Source: Epiperipatus broadwayi (taxonomy: Eukaryota > Onychophora > Udeonychophora > Euonychophora > Peripatidae). From it: a stretch of 64,000 nucleotides of DNA. This document shows positions 13,303-25,580 of the stretch, piece after piece. Position 1 is the first letter of the stretch. Every line of letters starts with the position of its first letter. The stretch spans positions 1 through 64,000 of the forward strand of contig JAQFVV010001002.1 in NCBI GenBank assembly GCA_028023455.1, written 5' to 3'. The notes beneath the pieces were generated by a model. It worked only from the letters and a program-made list of their open reading frames with translations, had not been told where the DNA came from and did no database searches. The position numbers were made by a program, and so were the translations under genes.

Positions 13303-13925
13303 ACTTATTACTAATAAATGAAAAAAAAAATAGTAAACATAAATAACTACATTAGTCAGATTATTCATACAGATTAGAAACATAATGGATAAAATTAATC
13401 ATAGAACTAAATTTGGATTAAGTATTTTTGAAGAAATAACAATATTAAAAACAAAATTGTCTATATGAAGAAAGATTTTTTTTGTAAATGTGATAGTTGG
13501 TGGCTTCATAGATTAGAAATTTGAAGACTTCAGTTTTCACAGATAATTATGGAGATTTGTATTATCTGATGGTAACACGATGGAAACAAAATTAAACTAT
13601 CTGGATGCGAAAATAAAGAGATAGTGATATTTTTGACAAAGATAGAAGTCTGAGTTGAAATTGGACTTGAAATGTTTCTATAGACAACGATAACGAATGA
13701 GTAAATGAAAATTTTAAACCGAAATTCAAAATACTGTTGGGTGACTGAGGTAAAAAGATTTGATGCGGAAAAGTGTATGAAATTTAAAAATCAGATTAGA
13801 ATTTGGAAAAACCTTTTTTCTGCTGGCAGATCGACAATGTTTTAAAATATGGATGTGTACATAAGTATATGAAATAACTTACAGGATACTGATAAGGACA
13901 TTAACTTATCATGTTTAAAAATATA
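13303..13925 (+). repeat. second copy of the RTE relic at 10949-11606
   Basis: It matches 10949-11606 throughout, including ACTACATTAGTCAGATTATT and a shared right edge (ACTTATCATGTTTAAAAA). It lacks the foldback insertion and so preserves the empty target site at 13305-13318. The two copies bracket the RTE/Penelope junction. Confidence 0.75.
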
Positions 13926-14265
13926 CTACTTAAATTTAAATCAATCAACCCTTTCCTTTAAATAATAATTTTACTCTTGTATTTCTCCAACTACCTAGAA
14001 AAGTTATCTTCTGTGCCATCTTATTAAAACATGATAATAGCTTTACTTTTGCCCTATGTCCTCAATTCATTATCATTTCTGCTGCCCATCCATCTAAACC
14101 TCTTGCCTTTCCACTTTTCATTTTCTTCCCTGCCTCATTCAGTTCATTTTCTGTAAATCTAATATTTCCATTACTATATCCTTTCATGTTTTCTATCAAT
14201 CTATCCTTCACATCTAACATTTTTTCTATATCCATTACACACCTATTTAAGATCCTCTCTAATTC

Positions 14266-14900
14266 TTATCTAGAGCTGCACTCTATTCCCTCACCACCTA
14301 GTAATACTATCTCACTCACCTCTACATTTCTCCTTTTAATGTAATTCCAAATTTTTTTACTCCCATCTCTTCCACTTTTATTAATATCCTCCAACAATAC
14401 ACTATTCAATTTCATTCTCTCTTTATAATTATTTATTTTAGTCACCTTCTGATTACTATTGCATGCCCTCTCTTCATTATCAAACATCTTAATTTTCCCT
14501 TTCTCTACCAATACATAATCTATTGTGTGAAATATATTACTTCTAGAATATGTGTATTGTCCCTTATAAATATTTGATAAATTTCCAATGCTCAATTTCA
14601 CTCTCTGACAAAATTTCTTCAAAAGCTGTCCATTCTTATTATCTATGTCATCAATTTCTTCAATATGTCCATTAATATTCCCTATAACCATTATTCTCTT
14701 CCCCCTTTTCTTGAAAACTATTTATATACTTAACTAGGCATTCATATATGCTACTGTTCCACTCCATTATAGTTTGACTAACTCCAGTGGCTATATAAAC
14801 TATAGCCACCATCCATTCTTGTCTTCCAACCTTTTTCAAACCACAAATGTTCTTGACATTTAACAGTATTTAAATATTTTTGATATAACTCCTATACCCC
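14266..14900 (-). pseudogene. LINE endonuclease (exonuclease-endonuclease-phosphatase fold) remnant
   Basis: The frame 14691-14266 includes MVIGNINGHIEEIDD (the usual GD-x-NG block, with D replaced by N), NGQLLKKFC, QYTYSRSNIFHTIDYVLVE (the catalytic ID-x-V-x-V region) and a basic linker. Upstream pieces on the minus strand, with stops (about 14700-14900), extend the domain (GGIGVISK, WNSSIYECLVKYI). Confidence 0.7.
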
Positions 14901-15430
14901 CATTCTTTTTTCTTTTTATCCTGCTATATCAAATATTGCAGATAAGGTTTTTCTTCTCTTAGATGTGCTTCAATACTATTAATATCTCAAGCTTTTTATT
15001 TTCAATTGCTTTGTTTAATTCCTGCCACTTTTCTGGTCACCTACGACCTTGCATATTCAAATAGCCAATTTGAACAATTCTTTCCTAACTACTCTTTTAT
15101 AAATTCTTTTGATTCTTTCTTCTCCATTATGTTTATAAATAACTTGCTTACCATTAACATTACAGCACCATTCCCTGTCCACATCTACACTTATATCTAA
15201 ATCAATTACCCTTTGCTTATTTCTTACATCCCATCCATTCTTCTTCTTTTTGATAATATTGCAATTTAAAACCCCACCCTTTTTATAGTTTCCCCGAATA
15301 TTATTCTTTATAAATCAGACCCCCTAAAACTTCACTTAAATGTTTTCCTTAGTGCAATCCGTCTTTAGTATATTACTTCCTTTTTCCAATAAACCAATCT
15401 TTCACATCCAAAAACATAACATCATTTCTC

Positions 15431-16001
15431 TCACACAAATTTTTTCAATTTCTTATTCATAGAACATGCCATATCCAACAAATACCTTTTGTCAAATCTT
15501 GCTAATAATCCAACTACCCCTACTCTTCCTTTAATATTACTCAAATTCCTAATCAATTCTATGTACTCATTAATTAATCTCTCTGATGGTTTTGACAAAT
15601 TATTAGTCCCTACCATAACATATACATCTCTACTATTTTGCTTTTTTTACTTTTTCTGTCACATTCCTAATTCTAGCTTCAAGCAAACATACTGTTACAT
15701 ATCTGCTTCTATTTTCCTTTGCAATTATATCTCCCCATTTCCTAATTAGTGAATATCTTATCAATACTGTCTCATAGTTTACTTTCTCTGCTCCATATAT
15801 AACATTTTCTACTATGCTTTGGACCTCCTTATCTACTTCTTCCTTGTGATTTCTACTCAATAATTTCTTTATCTGCTCACACTTCATCTCTAACGATTTT
15901 AATATTGCTTCTACATCCTTCACCTCTTGCTCTATTTTACTTATTCTTTGATTAACCATTTCCATTGCAATACTAATTTCTCCACCCATATTTTTTGACA
16001 C
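15431..16001 (-). pseudogene. LINE ORF1 remnant: coiled coil plus SGNH-hydrolase-like segment
   Basis: 16001-15633 encodes a charged heptad-rich segment (around residues 10-60) followed by a strand resembling the region before the SGNH domain. After a short break, 15616-15431 reads MVGTNNLSKPSERLINEYIE and then GRVGVVGLLARFD, matching the G-x-N block and following strand of SGNH/GDSL esterases found in some LINE ORF1 proteins. The initial GDS nucleophile block is not evident. Confidence 0.6.
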
Positions 16002-16140
16002 TCCACTAAAACCATACTATGTCCTATCTTCCTCAACTACATTTTGCTCCTTTTCTCCTGCCTTTCTCTTTAGACTATTTTCACTTAGAAACCATTTTCT
16101 CACTCTTTTATTTTCCTCAGCAACCCAGCATCTCCTTCAA

Positions 16141-17045
16141 AGAGTTATATATATATTAAATTATTTTTTAAATAGATTACAGATATAACATTTCAAATAT
16201 AACACGAATTTACCAAGTGATAATTTACAAAAAGTTTTAGCGAATAAAGCAAACTGAACTCACATGATTTAGCAATTCCCAATAGTATTTGTCTGACTTA
16301 TATTAAACCAAGCAGACCATATTTAATTAAGATTTTTACTGTTATTATACAATGTTGCCAAAGTAATTGTGACAAGAATAAAATTTATTTTAAAATGTTA
16401 CATTTTCAAAGTCAATTTATCTTACCATTACTGTGCACTAGAGGGCATCTATAGAAAACCCATCAGTCCAAACATCAAAATCCATGTTATACAGTATATT
16501 TATCATCACAAACCATATGACATTTTCCACATTTCAGACAAACACTGAAAGTGTCATAGAGTGGTATAGCACTGTCTTGTTTATATTTACACATTGTTGC
16601 CTATCTCTGTATATATGCTTAGATTTAAAATATACATAAAATTTCCACGTCTCCACTCACTTCTAAAGCATATTATTAGGGATACTTAAAAAATAAGATA
16701 ATTTCCTGTTGACTTTATATATTAATTTGCCGCTATCTCCAACTTCCAATCTCCAAATGAATTTGGCCAAAAAGACTTCTATCATATTTTTAACACAGAC
16801 TGCCAATTTAAGATTCATATCTATTTTGAATTAATATTTTATATGGACATTTATAAAAATAAAATAATACTTAATAAAAATCATGAAATATTGCTAAGTA
16901 ATTCACTATCAGTCATTTATCATTTATGGCAGCTGCTTTTTTCTTCTATTGTGGGCTAAGGAACTGACATAAGCAAGTTCTGCAAAGAGGAATTAACTAT
17001 AACCAAAGACATAACTGTCAGTAGGAACAACTACATATAAGAAAT
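16141..17045. other. AT-rich spacer between two LINEs
   Basis: No supported gene. It may contain untranslated parts of the flanking elements. Confidence 0.4.
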
Positions 17046-19222
17046 CTAAACAGAGTACCTCCTGGCAGAGAACAGTTGGGACATTCAAGGGTTCTATCCC
17101 ATTGCTATGGTGCCTTTGCTTAAAAAACCAGAGGGCCCTAGTGACTTTGAAAATCTCAGGCCAATCTCAATGAACCTTCTTTTCATAAAGATCATTGAGG
17201 GTCTGATAAAAGATGACATCCAGGAGAACATCATCAGTCAACTGTCTGCCTGTCAGTTTGCAAAAAAGGGTAGCTCCACAGCAGATGTCATCAGCAGATT
17301 TCACCTCATTGTTGATCATGTTCGCAGGGAAACAATGTCCCGGCCACTTGCAGTTCAATTAGACTTTGCTGGTGCCTTTGACTGCATCAGGATCGATGTG
17401 CTCCTTAGTGTACTGGAAGAGCTCCAAATGCACAAGGCATATCTCCAAATGATTGAAAACCTTCTACAAAATAGAGAAGTGTTTCTCTCATTAGATGGTC
17501 GAGTTGCTCCAGGATTTCAGCCAAGCGTTTCCATCCCGCAGGACTCGCCACTAAGTGCACTCCTCTTTGCAGCCTATATAAATCCATTGCTGTTGCACAT
17601 TGAGGCAACACTCTCGGGTGTTGCAATACCTTTGCTGAGAGAGAGCATTCATCAAGTTTCCTACATGGATGATGTGGTGGTGGGCTATAGGATTTCTTGG
17701 ATCACTTTGCTAGTAAATTTGGTCTAAGAGTCAATGAGGCCAAGTCGGCTATGTGGTCAATCAAATCAAGAAAGCAAATCCTGGGGAGATTCAGAGCAAC
17801 TCCACAAAAGTTTCTAGGATTTATGTTGGCCTCCCCCTTACATCATGAGGAAAGAGCTTGAAGAGTCTCTGTTAAAGAAAGTTGTAAACTCAATTACCTC
17901 ACTATCAAAGGTCCGATTGTCATTGTGGGGAAAGGTCACCTTTCTCAATGCCATAGTATTGCCAAAAATAACATATTTCCTGGCTGGGTTTTTCCCTACA
18001 AAGGCATTCATTCACAAGGTGGAAACTCAATGCAGAAGACTATGTTGGGGCAGAAAAGCCCCAGTCATAAGTCTCAGCCTTCTCCAAAAACCGAAGGCTC
18101 ATAATGGGCTTGGACTACATTCAATCTCTACATTCCTATTTCAAAGGACATATAATGTACTAGTAAAATTATTTAGCTAAAACCCATGTATGGAAAGCCT
18201 CTTGCCATTGGTGAAGACAGAACCAATGGATCACCCTCCGCCCAAACAAACAGGCATTTGGTTGCAACAATGAGTGTCAATTATTGTAGGAAAACTAAGA
18301 CATCAGCAACTATGTTTGGCTTCAAGCTTAACTATTGGGAAGCATTTAGTATGACACAAAACAATGAGTACACAGTGGAGAGTCTTCTCTCAATCAGCAT
18401 TCCCAGGTTTGCTAGGTTGGCAAAAAGGATAAAACTCGAACCTAAGCTGGTGGATTTCCTGATAAAAGTCAACCTCGGAGCCCTCCCAACAAGCACCTTT
18501 CTGTGTTACAGGTGGGGATATAGAATAGATCAATTTGCCTGAATTGTAATAAAAATGAAGAGACAATGAGCTATATCCTAGATCAATGTGAAACATGGAA
18601 TAATCTATGTCATTGTGTCCTTAAAAGATTCAGGGAAGCAGACATTACAGGTACAAATATTGCAAAGGCAGTAAAGGGTGGCCTTTATGGTAAAATTAGA
18701 CTGGCCACTTTTGTAAATTTTGCTATATGGATAGTGCAAAATAAGAGAGTCTTTGACAATGGATTGAATAATAGTCCAGAAGAGCTTTTTCTCAAGTTAC
18801 TTGGTGAGGCCAAAGAATACGATTGGAAAGTATGCCAGCACTGGTTAGCCAGTCAGACATGGGACCAACTGGAGATCTGAAGATCAAAACACTTAGGTAC
18901 TTATCATACTGTCATGGCAAAACTAACTAACTGGACATAATGACTCCTATGCAGAGTCTAAAAGTTGTCACATTAATATAATCCAGTCCTTTCCATTGAA
19001 TTGTTATTTATTGTTAAAACTCTGAATTTGGTGGTCAACAAATTGACCCAAATAATTCCTAAGTAGCTTATTTTTATGTAATTTATTTTTATTACCATTA
19101 GTTTTCTTATTTATTGTTTTCATTGTAGAGCCACTGCACATTGTAAGCATGTAACATATAATAAGAAAGATGTTAAATGATATCCATATGTATCTTCTTA
19201 AGGTGTGAATAAAGTTGTTATT
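17046..19222 (+). mobile_element. L1/Tx1-like LINE, 5' truncated, disabled
   Basis: Reverse transcriptase frame 17107-17727: LRPISMN, FAKKGSSTADVI (motif 2), QLDFAGAFDCI (motif A), QDSPLSALLFAAYINPL (motif B, with the usual RQG replaced), SYMDDVVV (motif C). A frameshift near 17690 is followed by GLRVNEAKSAMWS. 17845-18180 gives LWGKVTFLNAIVLPKITYFL and a CWG...GLGLHS region typical of L1/Tx1-type C-termini. Around 18536-18590 lies C-x2-C-x-ETMSYILDQC, the zinc-binding zf-RVT module. The 3' UTR ends with AATAAA near 19207. No endonuclease is present because the element starts just before the polymerase. A second member lies at 62.65-64 kb. Confidence 0.85.
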
Positions 19223-19340
19223 TGAAACTAAAATTATTATCGACAAAAAATTTGTGTAAATTACTTTTGTACAACACTGGATATGATTTTAAAATTGACA
19301 TCTTTTCTAAGATGATTAAAAAAGAAATAACAATGTAGAT

Positions 19341-19790
19341 TAATATCCAGTCCCTACATAGAGTGAAAATGGTAGGATTGAAAATTACACTACAAAAATA
19401 TTATTATTTATTAAGTGGATAATCTCTTGTCTAATGAATGACTAATTAAAATTATTAATATATATCCATCAAATAGTTTGTGGGATTTTGCCACTTATCA
19501 ATAACTGTAGTAATTTCCTATCTATGTATATACTGAACAATGATAAAGATATGTGTAGGAGATGTCATCTGAGTCAACTAATAAGTGCTAGTTCAATGTG
19601 AAATAGGAATCCTGAGGATCATACATCTATTCACAGTCCTTGGACATATGTTTATGATTTCACCTCTCCACAAGGTGTTAATTAAAGGGATGTAAACTAA
19701 TCCCTACCTTGCGGGAGAATGGTGTAGTGAAAATTACACTATAGAAATATTGTTCATTAAGTAGATAATTATTTTAATGATTGACTAACA
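19341..19790. repeat. dispersed repeat copies related to 50.34-50.95 kb
   Basis: Two partial units share GAAAATTACACTA, GATAATCTCTTGTCTAATGAATGA and the CTACCTTG...GAGAATGGTGTAGT block with 50552-50645 and 50860-50945. Noncoding; family not recognised. Confidence 0.6.
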
Positions 19791-20399
19791 AACAATGTAT
19801 ATTATTTTCTATTTCTTGTCTGTTCCAGAGGAAAAAAGTGATCTAATTTTTCGACAAGTAATGGGAACTATATTTTTCATTTTTACGATTGGTATTGTGA
19901 AATGTTTACAAAAACGTGTAAATACTTTTGCAAATGTTTTTATTGATATTTTTAATTCTTCCTTTTCCCCCCATTAAACAATATGTGTGGGAAAAAATAA
20001 TTCAACAAAAAACTTACCATCTCTATGTTATTATTGAATTTTTTCAACATTATACTTGCGAAAAAATAAATTTATACGTTTCGTTTTTTTTCTTTGAAGT
20101 TTTAGATAAAATATTTTAAATGCATCATCTAAGTCAATTTTAATAAAAAAAAAAATCATAAAATCAAATAAGAACTTAAGGAAATAATTCTAAAAAAATA
20201 CAGAAAAGTTAAAATTATTTTTTTAAAAAATAAATAAATTAAGAAATCATATATATATATTGATTAATAAATGTACAATATTTATACAAATATAAAATAG
20301 TCAAACATAGAAAAACAGAATAAGAACAATGCTTTAGAAATTATGATAATTTTAAATATGTTATTACTAATCCATAATCCGATGAACTATTTCTTTTTT
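19791..20399. other. AT-rich noncoding DNA
   Basis: The reading frames 19795-19977 and 19928-20119 are AT-driven, with no family features. Confidence 0.45.
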
Positions 20400-20490
20400 T
20401 TTTTATGTGTCATAGCATCAGACGGAAAGCGAAACCGCTAACCCGGGACAACTGCTTGTAAAGCAGCTGTCGCTGACCTCTCGACCACCA
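20400..20490 (-). mobile_element. tRNA-like retroposon (Ser/Leu-like head) with A tail
   Basis: On the minus strand 20490-20411 an 80-base tRNA-like fold can be drawn. GCATTGG pairs with CTGATGC (with wobbles); D stem GTCG/CGAC encloses AGAGGTCAG; anticodon stem GCTGC/GCAGT encloses TTTACAA; a long variable arm and a weak T arm follow (B-box-like GGTTTCGCTTTCC, one base too long). GTGGTCGAGAGGT resembles tRNA-Ser/Leu D arms. About ten bases later comes a run of ten or more A residues, as expected of a retroposed tRNA-derived sequence. A working tRNA is unlikely. Confidence 0.5.
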
Positions 20491-21414
20491 ATGCTTGTTC
20501 ACTATCAATCCGACATACTTACAAACATTTTATATATTTCTATTTATCTATCTAATTACTTATCATCCATCCTTTATCTTTATGTACCTTTTATCCGCTA
20601 ACTACCTGTCTATCTATTTTTTTTACCTAATGATTTACATATTTGCAGTCCTACGTGCTTCTTATCTGTCCATCACACAAAAGGTATTTAATTAGAAGAT
20701 GTGTAATAAAAAGTTTCAAATATAATACTCAATAATGTGTTTATTCTTCTGACACAAGCTTCCATTAAAACATAATTATCTAAGACTTAATGAAAAAAAA
20801 GAATCTTAATTTGAAATATTTTATTAGCAGACTAATCAATAAATATTCCTTTTGATCTCAATCATATTAAAAAAAACCCACGAAATAGGATTGAAAACGT
20901 TTAATGAAGATCATACTGCATATAACATTCTGTTGCTGCGTCCAGAAAAAAATTCTGGACTAAGTAGCCCTAAATCTTGAAATTGTTTTGTTTCGATGTA
21001 ATATCCTTTATAAAAAAAATTCATACGGTTAAAATGGTGATATACAATTGCAATGATTAATAAAAATGAATTTTTAAAGATTTCAGTGAACTATTTGATA
21101 ATGTGCATATTTTGATAAGATTTTGGTGTTGTTAAAATCTATGTTATGACCACTGTTTAAAATATATAGAGAAAATTCTGATATGTATAATAATATAAAT
21201 ATCCTAAATGGTTCTAGTAATTGATAACATTTCATTATCAAAAGAAACAGCTTGAAGTACATGTTTAAATGTAAAACATAAAGGACAATAGCCTAACAAT
21301 GACTTCTTGTTTAACGTGAAGTAAAAGAATCGTCACTCATATGAATTAGGTAAGTAGCTGGAAATTTCCTAACAAAAATATAGATACCGAGAGATTTAAA
21401 AGTCCAACAAAACA
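20491..21414. other. AT-rich noncoding DNA
   Basis: Nothing recognised. Confidence 0.4.
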
Positions 21415-21712
21415 CCTGAAGATAGTTGAAGACAAAGGTAAACAGTGGCTGCTAGAATATTGCATTAAATCCTAAAATCTAGGTGCAGTGCTTTCAGGTC
21501 CACTTCTCACTTATAAAATCTACAAATTAGAAATTAGTTTGGAGACATTTGATGAGAAGGCACTAGCTATGGATTTTATGCATAAACCTTCTTGCATCCA
21601 TTGATTACTCTGGCTTGCTGTGGATGGAACTACTGTATGAAGAATTTTGCCTCTGTTTTAACAGCTTGTATCAGCATAGGGAATAGTGATCATGTGATGT
21701 TTAGTTGTTTAA
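21415..21712 (+). repeat. copy of the ~360-bp dispersed repeat
   Basis: Contains, in order, GTGGCTGCTAGAATATTGCA, a TCTAGGTGCAGTGCTTTCAG block, a diverged CAAATTAGAAATTAGTTTGG block, AGAAGGCACTAG, CTTGCATCCATTGATTACTC and the terminal GATCATGTGATGT. The 5' part is shorter than in the 58.2-kb copy. Confidence 0.7.
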
Positions 21713-23399
21713 AACCAAAAGATACTCCCAATTAAGCAAATTTGGAATTTATTTCTTTAAATAAAAGCTTAAGTGCAATGCCTTAAACTTTCCTCCTTAA
21801 ACTGGCAAGTGTTAATGTGAAAATGGTTGAATTACAAGACATTTATTGTAGTTAATTTTATTTTTATATAGATTCTATGGTCAATATTATCCTTCAGTAC
21901 TATAGATTTTAATCCACTAGCTTTAAAATTTTGATTACTGGATATATTGAATTTTATTTCGAATGCAAGATAATATTTAATAACAAGTTAAAGCCAATTG
22001 ATTTTAGTGGTGCATACCAGCCTATAAAACTATTAAATAAAGGTCTTGAGATATATTTTAACATCTTATACATGTTAAGCAGAATAGAATTTGTTGCTAA
22101 TATTCTGTAACTCTTTTGTGTTTGATTTTCAAATGTCTTTTTTATAAATGAGTTTTGATAATACATTCATGTATTGAATCATGTGAAGTAATACATTTTA
22201 ATCTCAGATATGCAAGCAAAAGACACAAAATCTAATATTATCACATGACATTTATTCATAATAGATGTCTGTTTAGCAAAACTGAAAAATATTTCATAGT
22301 ATAAATAAAATTTGAAAGAGAGTAAATTTTATATAATAAAATTAGAATACTGTAATATGATTAAATTATTTGCATTATTACAGTAGAATTTGCATATATA
22401 GCACAATGACTATTTTACATTTTTTTACTATCATATTTTATTAATTTCACATAAGTTAAGCTTATTTAACTAACATTATTTTATTAAATAAGTCTGAAAT
22501 GTCTACAATACAGTTTACATATGTGCTGACAACAAGTGGTATTCAGCACTGTTCCAAAAATATTTATTTTATACAAATATCATTTGAAATTTTTTTCTTA
22601 TAAACATTGTTTACAATAAATATTAAAATATTTGTATAAAAATATATAGCCATAAAATATCAAAAATAGAGAAATAAATTTAGTTGAATGATTTTCTTTA
22701 CAAATAGTTATTATAATGAAATAAATTTGCTCTTCATTACTATTGTCACTGATTTTATAATATTTGTCTTAAAAAGTAGATTTTAAAATGATGGAAAGAA
22801 TTTACAGCATCTTTGACTATAACCAGTATGAGATACTATTAAATGAGAAAAAGAAGAGGGCATCAAACTTCAATTGCCATGTTCTGAAATACATTTTTGT
22901 TTTTCTAGGATGCTCAGTATTAAAAAGTTAACTATAATATTATTACAACAAATGTTAAGTTAAAATGTGTTTAGAAAAAATAAAATATATGTCACTAATT
23001 GTTACTGTACATCTTTTACAAATATTATCATAAGTAAAAAAAAAAAATTGCTAAATGTTAATTTCTGTGTTTATAAAGATAGTGTGCACAAAATAGAGAC
23101 CAAAATTTAATATAACCTATTGTATAAGTATTAATTTGCTGAGGTATATTTTATAATTGTTCTTTAGGTTTTTGTATAAAAATGTTGAATTGTAAACTAT
23201 GACAATACAAACTCATGGAATCAGTTTCAGTGAAACTGTTTTCATCGGTTTTACCAAACTATAAGTATAACTAATTGCAAATCATAGTAGCATTTGAATA
23301 TTGTTGAGGTTAATAAAGAATTTACTCGTATTATGTTAAAATATGAAAGGCAAAATACATTCATTATTAAATCAGTTTATGATGATGCTGTGACTTTGT
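21713..23399. other. AT-rich noncoding DNA
   Basis: No supported gene; frame 21954-22166 lacks any family signature. Confidence 0.4.
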
Positions 23400-24600
23400 G
23401 GCAAAGGACTGTTGATGGAAATTGATGGTAGATTAGGGATTTTAATGATGTCACTTACTGATTGGCTGTCATTGTCATCGGCCAATGATGAAAGTAAAAT
23501 AGAGAAAACAAACATTAGGGCACATGATGTAAACAGAAACCCAGTTAAACTGATAGGTCATGTGACAATGCTAATTAACCACTGTGGTACAAAAATAAAT
23601 CTACTCCTGTACATAGTCAATGGGAAGATCAGTCCCAGAGTTGGGAGTGAGTGTTTCCACAAACTGGGTATACGAATTAATATTATCAAAAAAAATCTCT
23701 CCTGAACAAGAGATGCCTACAAATATCCTGATTTGTTTAATGAAGAATTGGGATTAATTAATACAAGCCCAATCAAGAGAGAGTTGCTGGAAAATGTACA
23801 ACTGGTTGGGTGTAAACCACAAAAAATCCCATTTTTCAAAAAAAGAAAGTGACAGAGAAACTAAAATCATTGATTGCTAAGAGTGTATTAATGCCAATTG
23901 AAACATTGTATTGGGCCATGCTGAAAAGGCCGTACAGATAAGTAATTAAAAAAGCCCTCAAGAAGTCAAATAATATAAGTATGTAGCCAGCCATACATGA
24001 TGCTATGCTGCATCAATATTCCACCCCCACCCCCCCATCAACAGCTACAGGGAAATCTCCAGCAGAACTGTTGATGTGAAGGAAACTGAGAATTAAATTG
24101 TCACTTTTATGTCCAGGTACATCTGATAAAATAGAGTAGGAAAAATGGAAAAATACAAACAATGAACTGGAAAAGAGACAATATATTCATAATAGGAGAC
24201 AGAGTTTGGGTTCGAGATGTAATCCAGAAGAAATGATTTAAAAGAGTAATTGTGAAAATGCTTTCAAAACACTAGCAATCATTCAAGTACAGGATGGAAC
24301 ATCATACAGAAGACATGTAAATCATGTCCAACAGCAATTCAGAAGATTGGAAATTTGCAGTGCCCATGCCAAAAGATGAAAATCAAAAATGACAAGACAC
24401 AGTGGAAACAACACCATGGATTGAAGATGAAGAGAAAAAACCAAAAAGCTGTGTGTGACATGAAACCCAAAATAATGAAACAGAAACTAGAATCAACAAT
24501 GTATCTGAGTGATTAACAACTACATCACCCAGACCTAGACATCAGATACAAAAACCAGACAGATTCAGTGATTATATGTAAGCATAAACTATTTTCTGGA
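23400..24600 (+). pseudogene. Ty3/Gypsy-type pol relic (protease edge, linker and integrase C-terminus)
   Basis: Frame 23412-23705 has the course of a retropepsin-like domain of Ty3-type pol (KLIGHVTMLINHCGTKINL, ISPRVGSECFHKLGI), although the DTG/DSG catalytic triad is not visible. After a stop comes YKYPDLFNEELGLINTSPIK, the protease-to-polymerase linker. Polymerase, RNase H and the integrase core are deleted. About 24200-24350 resembles the integrase C-terminal domain (GDRVWVRDVIQKK, then after a frameshift QVQDGTSYRRHVNHVQQQF). A purine tract follows (GGAGTAAGGGGAGAAG, 24598-24613), directly before TGCAAAAT, as expected for a polypurine tract next to a 3' LTR. Confidence 0.7.
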
Positions 24601-24613
24601 GTAAGGGGAGAAG

Positions 24614-25580
24614 TGCAAAATATTAAAGAATGTTTAAACTTAAATAAATAAATTGTTGAAAAGACATGTTTTCAATTAAACATAGTTTAAAGAAACATAG
24701 ATGCATTTATCTGTATATTGATTAATTTAACAGAGCTTATAAATTATCTTATATGGAAAGGAATTCCTAAAACAATAAATTAATTGCGAAACCTTATAGA
24801 TACGGAAATAAATGTCTAAGATTAATTAATATTATGGACCTTATAAACTTGCCATATATGAAAATAAATTCCTAAGAGAGTAATTAATTGAATAATTAAA
24901 AAAGCTAAGTAATTTTGTTGTATGATAACAAACTAAATAATACAAACTGATTAAAGCCAAATAATTTACTCCTGAAAAGAGAAGAGAAACAGAAGAAGAG
25001 TTGATATAAATAGTTAGAGAAAAAGAACTGTTGGTTTTTTCATTGGTAGCTGCTACTGTTAGTGCAGCCACAAGATAAAGAACAGTAGATCATTATCAGA
25101 GGATTTCTTTTCCCAGGATCTCGGTTCCTGTAGGTCACTAAGCCAACTAGTGCTTTTAAAAGACAGTCTTGGTTTTATTATTATTTTGAAATGCTTCAAG
25201 AGGCTCATAGCAGATTGTATTATAAAGCCTATAGACAATAATGAAGATACAGTTAATTAAAAGCTTTTCCTTAATTGTGTAAACAGTATTCACTATTCAG
25301 TAATTAAACAGTGAATTAAGCTCACTCAAAGGCAAACGTTATATTAGTGTTAAAGATCAGTATAGTAATTATTGTTCCAAATTTTACCCAGTCATAGTTG
25401 GGGACACAGCCAGCTCCATCAGAGAAATGTGCAAATGCATGCCTATCATGTGAAAGTATTACAGTGAAGCCATTGTGTTGATAATAAATTGGTTTATTTT
25501 CTTTTGGGAGAAACAAAGTTTTGCTGCGTATGTTTAGAAAAAAGAAAGCAAATCGTATAATCGATATATATATATGCCAT
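24614..25580 (+). repeat. possible 3' LTR of the Ty3-type relic, right edge undefined
   Basis: Position only: it begins TGCAAAATATT straight after the purine tract. I cannot find a second copy in the window, so neither its length nor its status as an LTR is proven. Confidence 0.25.

Larger units (their letters stand above)
13930..16140 (-). mobile_element. LINE (CR1/L2-like) remnant with SGNH-type ORF1 and endonuclease
   Basis: Reading right to left: a coiled-coil ORF1 piece, an SGNH-esterase-like piece, an apurinic-type endonuclease piece and the first residues of a reverse transcriptase linker (near 14080-14110, K-x-KGKRFRWMGS-like). It stops at about 13930, where the catalytic reverse transcriptase would follow, so that domain is deleted. 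ORF1 with an SGNH esterase is known from the CR1/L2/RTEX side of LINE phylogeny; the exact clade is inference. Numerous stops make it inactive. Confidence 0.65.

Noticed and set aside
19795-20119. Two overlapping 60-residue hydrophobic frames
   Set aside because: AT-rich composition alone explains them; no conserved pattern, no start context, no paralogue.
20411-20490. Functional tRNA gene
   Set aside because: The T arm is weak, the B box has an extra base, and an A tail points to a retroposed copy.
25322-25516. 64-codon minus-strand frame with a few complex residues
   Set aside because: No recognisable family and no supporting splice or promoter signals.
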